From Amorphophallus konjac (lineage: Eukaryota; Streptophyta; Magnoliopsida; Alismatales; Araceae), in NCBI GenBank assembly GCA_022559845.1, contig CM040127.1, positions 35,922,708 to 35,986,707 of the forward strand: 64,000 bases of DNA, in the 5' to 3' direction. Of the stretch, positions 56,329-64,000 are shown in pieces. Position numbers and translations under genes: made by a program. Numbering within the stretch: position 1 is the first letter of the stretch; every line of letters begins with the position of its first letter. The notes beneath the pieces are model-generated. The model saw nothing but the letters and a program-made list of their open reading frames with translations. It did no database searches and had not been told where the DNA came from.

Positions 56329-57021
56329 TCATAAGTGTATAATTTTTCATGTTAATTAATGTTATAACACACTTTTATGAGTTTTAATATATATCACTAT
56401 GCATTTATCACACTTAATTTCAATTCCAGATCAAAACGTTTAATTGCCTGATTTAATTTAATTATTATTTTATTTTACAGGCATAAAGAATATCACACCG
56501 TCGAAAGCCCATTGTACAAGTCCATTGGTGATGTTATTTGCATTTTTTATTTAACATAATCTTCTCTCCATCTTTCTCCAATATTCTTCTAAAATTCTCT
56601 CTCGGTCACTTTCTAAAATTCTTCCAAAGACGGTTAAGAGACGCGGTTCCGATCCGGTCGAGTGTACGTGGTCGTTCCCGACGACTCGTAAATCAAAGAC
56701 TCGAGGAGACGACGCCGTTATCACACCACGGCCGCACCAAATCTATCCCACTTCGTCTATTTTATTTCGCATTTAATTTTGTCATTTCTTTAGATTCATT
56801 TATTTTCGTGTAATTTTACTTTTCAATTAGTTAAATCTCAGTCAAAATTTGAAACGCTCAAATATAAGAATTTTTCAACTCATGCTTAAATGAAAATATT
56901 TCTTCCTCGTGGGATCGACCCGTACTTACCACTTTGCTTGAATTTTAATTTTTTTAGTGAGTGAGTTCGGTTAATTTTGAAATTGTGGCACGACTTTTAA
57001 CGACGAGTTTTGTGCGCATCA
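56329..57021 (+). mobile_element. Array LTR 5, internally deleted (693 bp)
   Basis: Starts TCATAAGTGT, so the terminal TG is mutated to TC. About 1.16 kb is missing between two AAGTCCA words: one follows CCATTGTAC, the other precedes TTGGTGATG in the full-length LTRs, and here the two are fused at about 56518-56525. TATA box and upstream reading frame are gone. Confidence 0.92.
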
Positions 57022-57890
57022 AATTTTGGCACCGTTGCCGGGGATGATGGAAAATCAAATAGTTGGGGGTGTGAAAAGACTGAGATAAAGATGATGGAAA
57101 ATTTATCTAATCTAGCCATGGAAAACTGATATAAGAATCTTTTTAAAGTTCATGTGCACTTTAGACAAAAGAAAATCACTTTGCACGCTAATAAAACAAA
57201 TAGGACAAGCCTTCTGCTATTTTGGGTATGTTGTCTGATATTCCGCACTTCTTACAGAAGAGATCTTTTATAAGCTTTCTGCCAAGTTATCCATCAAAAA
57301 TTAGTGTAAAAACATAATTATAAAAATAATTGAGAAAAAGACACCATGAGAAATGCCCCAAATCTGAGTAACCGGGTCTACTTCACTTAAGACGTGTTGA
57401 GGTTCACGTCAAAAGGAAAAGGGAACCTTGATCTGTGAAATCGGGCCTACTCCTCCTAAGGCAAGAGTCGAGGTTCGCGTTAAACAGTGAAGGGTAGTGC
57501 AGCATCATGTGTGTAGAAAAAAATAAAAAAGATCCAAAAGGGACGAAATAATAAGGTAAACAAAAACTAGTATTCTTAATGCTCTTATTAAGAAGTGCAG
57601 GGTAGAAAGACACTTGTTCAAGAATAGCAAATGGGGGATGCAATTGTCTTCATTGTGGACTTAGCATTTCACATGCACAAGTGTAACTGAATTTTGATTA
57701 GAATTCTTGATCATGTGTCTTAATTTCCTACATAAGGCTAGTGTGCGTTAATGCTTCCAGATCTCTAAACTTTAGTTAAGTCTATGAAGGAAGAACTTGA
57801 TATGAGAGTATGGACTTTGCAAACTCTTGTTGGTCTTTAATTTTAATTATTTGCATTGCTAAGGGACTAGCAATGAATAAGTTGGGGGTG
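57022..57890 (+). mobile_element. Array interior 5 (non-coding)
   Basis: 869 bp, primer site at 57027-57044, GTTGGGGGTG before LTR 6. Confidence 0.88.
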
Positions 57891-59309
57891 TGATAAGTGT
57901 ATAATTTTACATGTTAATTAATGTTATAACACACTTTTATGAGTTTTAATATATATCACTATGCATTTATCACACTTAATTTCAATTCCAGATCAAAACG
58001 TTTAATTGCCTGATTTAATTAAATTTTTATTCTATTTTACAGACATAAAGAAGATCACACCGTCGAAAGCCCATTGTACAAGTCCAAGCTTAATTCAAAT
58101 AAAAAAAGAAAAAATAAAGAAGAAAATAAAGAAATAAATAGATTTCAATATATATATATGTATATAATATTCAAAGATAATATACATACATATGCAATAT
58201 ATATGTAATATATATATATATATATAAGTGTTGTATATACACTTGTTATATATATAACAGCTATATAGCATTTATATATCTTGAATAGATTTCATCATAG
58301 GTTCACAACGTGGGTTCACCACATACAAGTCCAGTTGCTTTCAATATATATATAGCATTTACATATAACATGCAAGTGAATGGCTTTCAACCAAGGTTTA
58401 AACAAATGCCAAATCATGCAGGTTGGGGCTTTACGTGACTTCTAAGGTGGCAAGGTGGGCTCCTTAAAGGCATGCACACAACAAAGGCTTCATTCAACAT
58501 CTCCACGTGGGTATTCAACCCTTCACACATCAACGAAGGAAAAGCATGCAGGTGGCATCATGGGTCCGTGTGGTGGGCATTTGCAAGGAAAAGGCATGTA
58601 GGATGGGCAGTTTTCAATGGCAGGATTCATTCATACGGACAAGGGCTCCACATGCAATGAGCTTCGCAAGGCAGGTCCATTTATGCCACACATGCGGCCA
58701 AGCCAACTTCAACACGGAGGGGTCGGCAGCCTCCTTCAACGCAAGGTTGGCGGGTCCACATCTTCACATGTCGGCAGAACAAACACATGGCAAGGCTCCA
58801 CTTTGCTGTGAGCAATTCAAAGCATGCAACATGGCATGTTCTGCAGTCTTCACATGCAAAGGCCAATCGGTTCACACCAACCGCGGGTCTTACCCAGTCG
58901 ACAAGGCCAAAAGGCCACAAGCCTCCTTCACACACACCGAGTGGAAACAGAGAGAAAGAGAAAAGGAATTCAAATGGTGGCTTGGGTGTTCTCACTTGGA
59001 GAAATAGTGATATTTGGAAGCCTATATAAGGAGGAGAATGGCCTTAATCTCTCCCTAGTAGGCATAGTACGTAGAGGGTAGCATTATGTTTCTTTCCCTC
59101 CTCTCTTAGTTCTCTAGAGTATGATTAAGCTTGTTTATTTTATTTATTTTATTAATTGTTATAATTTTGTTGTAATTGATTTTATTGTAATTTTCATACA
59201 CTTATAAGTGTGTTTTAATTTATGTTTAAGTCCATTGGTGATGTTATTTGCATTTTTTATTTAACATAATCTTCTCTCCATCTTTCTCCAATATTCTTCT
59301 AAAATTCTC
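57891..59309 (+). mobile_element. Array LTR 6, cut by the Tekay element
   Basis: Collinear with the other LTRs to 59309 (AAAATTCTC), where subfamily B LTR begins. TATA box 59023-59029. The last 0.4 kb of this LTR should resume after the Tekay element, outside the window. TTCTC at 59305-59309 is the expected left TSD copy. Confidence 0.9.
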
Positions 59310-59646
59310 TGTAATATTTCGGACCTTTCGGATCCTTCTTCGTGGGTCCCGGATCTGGTTTTCGGAGCGTCCGGCTCCGTTGTGTCCGAAATTTCGTTTC
59401 GGACATCTTTCGTGTTCGGATCGGCGCGACCTGGAGTTGTTTCGTAGGCCCGGAGGCGTTCCGCGGCTTTTCCGCATGTGTTTTCCGATTCCCGGTGTGT
59501 GTTTCGGCTTTTCCTTCGGAAGCTCGCTGCGGGCGAACCGGGCGGTTCCCCCAGGCAAGAGTGGTACCGTTGCGATCGGTGCGTTCCGAGGATTCCAGAA
59601 ATGTATTTTTCTATTTTTCGGTATTTTTCCGAAAATTCGGATTTTC

Positions 59647-59653
59647 TATAAAG
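59647..59653 (+). promoter_or_regulatory. TATA box of LTR B2
   Basis: TATAAAG, followed after 15-50 bases by a long CT-rich stretch, the same promoter layout as in the other Tekay-type LTRs. Confidence 0.6.
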
Positions 59654-59928
59654 CCTAATCCTTTTTCTTTTCTTTTTCCCTTTTCTCTTTCTTCTTCCTC
59701 TTCCTCTCTCTCGCGACCGTGAGCCCCCTCTCTCTCCCTCTCTCCCATTCGGACGTGGCGAGCCCCTCTCCGGCTACGGACGGCGGCGGGGCGACGGCGC
59801 GGACGCGTGGGCGACGGTGAGGCGATCTCGTGGGCGTGCGGCGAGCGTGGGAAGCGTGGGGAGTTCGTGAAGCTTCGAGCATTCTTCATGATTCGTGATC
59901 GATCCGGCGGAGCATTCGCTCCATTGAG

Positions 59929-61369
59929 GTAGGGTGACGTTCCTTAGCCTCATGCCGTTCTTTTCCGCGATTTATAGGCCGTGGGGAGGCCGAGAGGGGA
60001 TCATTTGAGCGTTTTTGGGTTTTTCCATGATTTGGGGAGAGCTCGCCCGATCTATGGATTCAATGCACGGATTCGTGTTTTGAGGGCCTAGAATCATGCT
60101 AGGGGTCCCCAGGGGTCTTCCCCTTTGTTTTCCCCCTCTCCTATGGAGGTATAGGGGCGTGGTTGGTTTTTTGGGCGTTCTTACCGCTTTCGGCCGCGGA
60201 CTGAGAACGCGCTATACTCCAGTAGCGCGTTCTTGAGTGTCGCGCTGCCCCGACCGAGCGCGTTCATCGGAGAAGATGAACAGTTTGGCGGTTCGTGTCG
60301 CGCTATGGGGTCCTAGCGCGATCATCATTGTCGCGCTAGGAGGACCTAGCGCGATGGTCCCTGTCGCGCTAGGGTTCCCTAGCGCGATAGTCCGTGTCGC
60401 GCTATGGGGCCATAGCGCGACAACCCTTGTTACGCTAGGGGACCCTAGCGCGACATGCCCTGTCGCGCTAGATATCCCTAGCGCGATTTGGTTCGTTGTT
60501 GGGTGTTCCCCTTGGGCCGTGTGTGCGTCCCGGGCACCCCGTGGAGTTCCGTGACCGTGTCTTTGGTGTCCGGAAGTCCTGTTTGCCTTGGTCATGAGTT
60601 TGGCCGTGGGCGGTGAGTCCGTTTTTCTCCGACCGTGGCCACCGTGCGACGGGGCTGGTGCGTGGGGTGATTCCCACACGTTGTCGGTTTCGGACGTCGT
60701 TTTCCGTTGACTTGAGAGCCTACTCCTTCAGTGACCCTCCACTAGTCGTAGCCCACCAGTACGAGGTGCTGGTCTCACCTGGGAGTGGTGTACGGGCACC
60801 CACCTTTCGAGACGGTTTGTGGATCGGTTCCCGTAGGCCCCTCGTCGGTAGCCAGAGTCCGGCTACGGGGGAAAACCGGTCAGAGGACCAGACCTAGTGA
60901 CGCAAGGTCTGTGCGTGCACACGTGGTTGGGGGCGGTTGGACCCACGTCGACGGGCGTGACCCCAGCTAGTTACTTGTTTGTGGTTACTTGTACGGTGTT
61001 TGCGCCTCGGGTAGGACCTACCACGTCAGGCGGTTCACCTGCGGTGCGGTGTAAGACGTCAGGGGACGCTGCCGGCTGTGCTTCTAGTGGGTGGTACTCC
61101 TGTCGAGTATGGAGTGTCAGACTGTCAGTCGTGTGTTTCCGACCTTCGGGTTTTACGATTCGACCGTTGGTTTCGGTCTTCCCGTACCGTGGCACGTGTG
61201 TCGATTTGCGTGCCGTAGGGTCTAGTTCTGTAGAGTGCAGGGCTTTCCTTTCCGAGGTACTTTCCTACCGCTAGAGTAGTGGTTTCTCGTTTTACGAGGT
61301 AGGGTTCGAGTGATCCCTACTGAGTCTTATTCCGAGACTCATTCCCTGCGTGTTTTCACCGTGTTTCAG
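59929..61369 (+). other. Putative LTR intron, subfamily B
   Basis: GAG|GTAGGG to TTTCAG|GTGAGG. Splicing would shorten the leader before gag by about 1.4 kb and remove the hairpin array. B1 has the same acceptor but a donor changed to GTCGGG. Confidence 0.4.
60198..60488 (+). repeat. CGCGCTAGG hairpin array in LTR B2
   Basis: Eight consecutive palindromic units. Stems vary but mostly remain paired: TCGCGCTAGG/CCTAGCGCGA in one unit, CGCGCTATGG/CCATAGCGCG in another, AACGCGCTA/TAGCGCGTT in the first. The paired changes suggest the stems are kept. Confidence 0.88.
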
Positions 61370-61723
61370 GTGAGGCGCCACCTTCGGGGAGCGCGTCAGG
61401 AGCGCAGCGTGGTGCGGGTGCCCAGAGGTAGTGCCAGAGGTCAGAGCCGGGGTATGCCCCGCGTAGCTGTACTTTTCTTTCTTGTCACTGTACTAGTCGT
61501 GGACTATTGCTGCTGTTATTGGTGTTCTTTATTGTGGACCATGTAAATTGTTATTTATTTCCTGCTTAGCTTTATAACTGTTTAATTTCTGCAATTATCT
61601 GTGATGCTTATGTAGTTTCCACACCATCCTTTTAACCCTTCCGAGTCTTCGGGCTCGTGGGTGGCGGTACGAGTCTCGGGTTATCGGGCCTTCCCGGTAA
61701 TCGGATTCTCGGGTCGTTACAGC

Positions 61724-61735
61724 TGGTATCAGAGC
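61724..61735 (+). promoter_or_regulatory. Primer-binding site, initiator Met tRNA
   Basis: TGGTATCAGAGC two bases after the LTR end. Confidence 0.93.
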
Positions 61736-61886
61736 GCGGTTGTGGAATTACATGAGAATCATAGGTAATTGTAGTGGTCCACTAGTCCACAACGATGATG
61801 TACATGTGATGCTGGCATTGGGCACCGCGTGTTTTATTCTGACATTGCCGTTTCCATGTTTTCTGTCTTGTGCTTCAGGAGCGAGG

Positions 61887-63319
61887 ATGGCGCCGAGGAG
61901 GAGTTCTCGCTCTCAGCAGGGGCAGTCGGCTGGAGGTCAGGAGATCCAGCAAGGGGTCCAGAGGGACCAGGAGGAGCATAGCAGAGTTCCGGGAGCTACC
62001 GAGGCCGCGGATGCTGCGAGAGCTCCGGGGGCCGAGGATTTCTTCCGTGGCATGTACCATCTCATGTCTCAGCAGCTTGGCGGAGAGGCTGCTGAGGGCT
62101 CGTCAGCCAGGGGTGGGCCAGGCCGAGCGGTGAGGGACTTCATGCAGTTCCATCCACCTTACTTTAGCGGCCAGGCAGACCCTGATGCTGCTCGTGATTG
62201 ACTTGATGAGATGGAGCGGGTGTTCAGTTCTGCGAAGAGTACTGCCGAGGACAGAGTGGTGTTGGCCTACAACCAGTTGCAGGGTACGGCTCGGAGGTGG
62301 TGGTCTTCCGAGTGGAAGACGTCCTTTCAGCTTCGTCCACTTGAGCAGGTCGAGTGGGGTGACTTTGTCAGTGCTTTCGAGCGTACGTACTGTCCAGACG
62401 TCGTTGCTACGCAGCGGATGCGGGAGTTTCTGGAGCTGGTGCAGGGTGACATGTCCGTGTTGCAGTACAGGGCCCGATTTGTCGAGCTGGGTCGGTACGC
62501 ACCTCATATCATGGAGCATGAGAGGGTGAGGACGACGCAGTTTGTGCAGGGCTTGAGGCTGGAGCTGAGGCACCATTTGATCGCGAACGGGGCCACTGAT
62601 CTAGAGACGGCGTCTCGTGTTGCGATTTCCTTGGAGATGGATATGCAGAGGACTCGAGGACCGGTCAGCCAGGGACAGTCCTTGTCAGGTCGCAGCCAGC
62701 AGTCGGCTACCCAGCAGCAGGGTTCCTTCCAGCATGCGTCAGGCGGTTCAGGAGTACCGGCATCGGCAGCTTCGGTGACAGGATCTGCGTCCTTTGGCTC
62801 GAAGATCAAGAAGTTCTTGAAGAAGAGTCTCCGGAAGAAGCACAAGGATCAGGGGCAAGCTTTATCGGGCAGTGTACATCAGCCGTTTCCTTTGCAGCGT
62901 CAGGGATCGGTGGGTGGATCGCGAGGACCTTGTCCACGGTGTGGTGGGACCCACCCAGGCAGGCAGTGCACGGCGCCGATCATCTGTTTTCGGTGTGACC
63001 AGCCAGGGCATATGGCGCGTGACTATCCTCAGAGGCCGCCGCAACAGCAGGTTTCCCAGCAGCAGCAGCAGCAACAGGGACAGTATCCGCCGCTACCCAG
63101 GTCAGCTAGTGTGGGAGGCAGGCAGAGAGCTCGTGGCCAGATCATGCACTTGACCAGGGCAGAGGCAGTGGCGTCGCAGCTCGTGGAAGGTACCGTTCAG
63201 ATTTTGGGTTGTGCGGCTCTGGTTTTATTTGATTCTGGCGCGTCTCATTCATTTATTTCGGAGGATTTCGCGTCGAGCGTCGAGGAGCCGGTGACCCAGT
63301 TGTCCTGTGATTTGGAGTG
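61887..63319 (+). pseudogene. Tekay gag and protease start, one stop codon
   Basis: ATG at 61887 opens the polyprotein. One in-frame TGA (62199-62201) replaces the Trp expected before LDEMERVF; the same frame continues to 63319. The capsid part shows ARRWWSSEW and FERTYCPDVV, typical of plant chromovirus gag. Two zinc knuckles follow: CPRCGGTHPGRQC is intact, while CFRCDQPGHMARDY (62985-63026) has Tyr in place of the last Cys. A Gln-rich spacer leads to protease with the active site LFDSGASHSFIS (Asp codon 63231-63233). A frameshift just before 63320 breaks the frame inside protease. Apart from these lesions the protein is well preserved. Confidence 0.9.
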
Positions 63320-64000
63320 GAGTTGCCTTCGGGTGATTTTATGGTCACTCCGTATTGCTTCGACCAGGTTCCGGTGTGGATCGATGGGCGGAGTATGCCA
63401 GGCAGGTTGTATGCGTTGTAACTTCGGGATTATGACGTGATTCTAGGCATGGATTGGCTCGAGACTCATGGAGCGGTGGTGGATTGTGGAATGAAGAGGG
63501 TCTACTTCCAGCATCCGAGCAAGAGGACCTTCTATTTCCAAGGTATCCGTTCCGCCTCTTCTCGATTCCTTATCTCTGCTATTCGAGCCCGTCGATTGCT
63601 TGATTCAGGTTGTCAGGGTTTTCTCGCGTCTGTGGTTGTGTCTAACCGCATGGAGCCGGATGTCGAGGACATTGCGGTGGTGTGCGAGTTTCCCGATGTT
63701 TTTCCTGAGGAGTTGCCTGGATTACCTCCCCAGCGGGAGATCGATTTCGTGATCGAGGTTGTACCAGGTACGGGACCTTTGGCGAAGGCTCCCTACCGTA
63801 TGGCCCCCGCTGAGCTGAGGGAGTTGAGGGCGCAGTTGCAGGAACTGTTGGCCAAGGGGTACATTCGTCCGAGCTTTTCCCCTTGGGGTGCGCCCATGTT
63901 GTTCGTGAAGAAGAAGGACGGTAGTCTGCGGTTGTGCATTGACTATCGGCAGCTGAATGAAGTGACCATTAAGAACAAGTATCTGTTGCCGCGGATTGAT
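63320..64000 (+). pseudogene. Tekay protease end and reverse transcriptase start
   Basis: The polyprotein continues in the shifted frame: VTPYCFDQVPVWIDG, one TAA (63419-63421), then [12 protein letters not shown], the closing motif of the protease. The linker holds [17 protein letters not shown], the usual lead-in to chromovirus RT, then RT itself with [23 protein letters not shown] and [11 protein letters not shown]. The window ends before the catalytic YxDD box, so RT activity cannot be judged. Confidence 0.9.

Larger units (their letters stand above)
43189..59309 (+). mobile_element. Tandem array of Athila-type LTRs and 0.87-kb interiors
   Basis: Six LTRs start at 43189, 45933, 49639, 53606, 56329 and 57891, all in the same direction. 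Each of the first five is followed by a primer-site-like TGGCACCGTTGCCGGGGA and a non-coding interior of 869-872 bp (first copy 872) ending in a polypurine tract. The pattern (LTR-interior)n is expected from repeated unequal recombination between LTRs of a short coding-less element. Differences among units come from a LINE (unit 2), a solo LTR (unit 3), a deletion (unit 5) and the Tekay insertion (unit 6). Confidence 0.92.
59310..61721 (+). mobile_element. LTR B2, 5' LTR of the Tekay chromovirus
   Basis: TGTAATATTTCGG...GGGTCGTTACA, 2412 bp. TATA box TATAAAG 59647-59653 followed by a pyrimidine tract; donor-like GAG|GTAGGG (59928/59929); hairpin array 60198-60488; TGCACACGTGG 60916-60926; acceptor-like GTTTCAG|GTGAGG (61369/61370). 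It is the closest relative of LTR B1 at 1868-4275. Confidence 0.94.
59310..64000 (+). mobile_element. Tekay chromovirus, 5' part, continues past the window
   Basis: Full LTR, primer site, gag, protease and the start of RT in the expected order. It is the only Tekay-type copy here with a coding interior, and the youngest layer of the array region because it interrupts LTR 6. Only one stop in gag, one frameshift with a stop near protease and one lost zinc ligand are seen in about 2.1 kb of coding sequence. Confidence 0.93.

Noticed and set aside
43189..59309. Six independent insertions of a short LTR element
   Set aside because: Adjacent units share LTRs in strict alternation with interiors, with no target duplications or foreign DNA between them. 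Tandem recombination is the simpler explanation.

Overview
The window is plant nuclear DNA, almost certainly from a flowering plant with a large, repeat-rich genome, and consists almost entirely of nested LTR retrotransposons. I recognise no host gene, tRNA or rRNA gene. The evidence is lineage-specific: Tekay-type chromovirus LTRs (TGTAA...TTACA, initiator-Met primer site TGGTATCAGAGC, C-terminal integrase tail), Athila-type LTRs (TGATAAG...CATCA, PBS close to TGGCGCCGTTGCCGGGGA), a Tat-lineage polyprotein with the extra archaeal-type RNase H, and a LINE fragment with the plant-type C-terminal RNase H. The species cannot be named from this sequence.

Layout. 104-19632 is a non-autonomous Tekay-like element (family A, LTR about 3.2 kb, non-coding interior of 2.8 kb). 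Its first LTR is split by a chimeric element with LTRs in opposite orientation (1868-7623, TSD GGCCG) and by a truncated Athila element (8030-11612). Its second LTR is followed by a second primer site and then by an inverted piece of the same LTR. The flanking GA-rich DNA is inverted as well, so 1-1072 and 18675-19735 form inverted arms. 19633-21176 is GA-rich tandem repeat and unassigned DNA. 21177-24844 is a 5'-truncated Tekay-like element on the minus strand. 24845-43188 is a Tat-lineage element on the minus strand: its 3' LTR (holding a Tekay solo LTR, TSD ACGCG), an antisense multi-exon gene with plant mobile domain (PMD) similarity, a 49/50-bp minisatellite, then integrase, RNase H, RT and protease remnants. 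43189-59309 is a head-to-tail array of six Athila-type LTRs separated by five nearly identical 0.87-kb interiors, further invaded by a LINE and by a Tekay solo LTR (TSD CAAGG). 59310-64000 is the 5' part of a fairly intact Tekay chromovirus (LTR, PBS, gag, protease, start of RT), which runs off the window.

Working relations. The gag-pol element at 59310 is the kind of autonomous partner that could mobilise the coding-less family A, C and D elements, because they share primer site, polypurine tract and LTR ends. All coding regions seen carry stops, frameshifts or lost key residues, so nothing here is clearly autonomous, although the terminal element needs only a few changes.

Most notable observations: (i) an integrated structure whose two outer ends are both U5 ends of different LTR subfamilies, with a perfect TSD; (ii) Tekay LTRs that all carry, at the same relative position, a subfamily-specific array of short hairpins inside what looks like a conserved LTR intron; (iii) a spliced PMD-like gene carried antisense in a Tat element; (iv) the tandem LTR-interior array, a possible nascent satellite.
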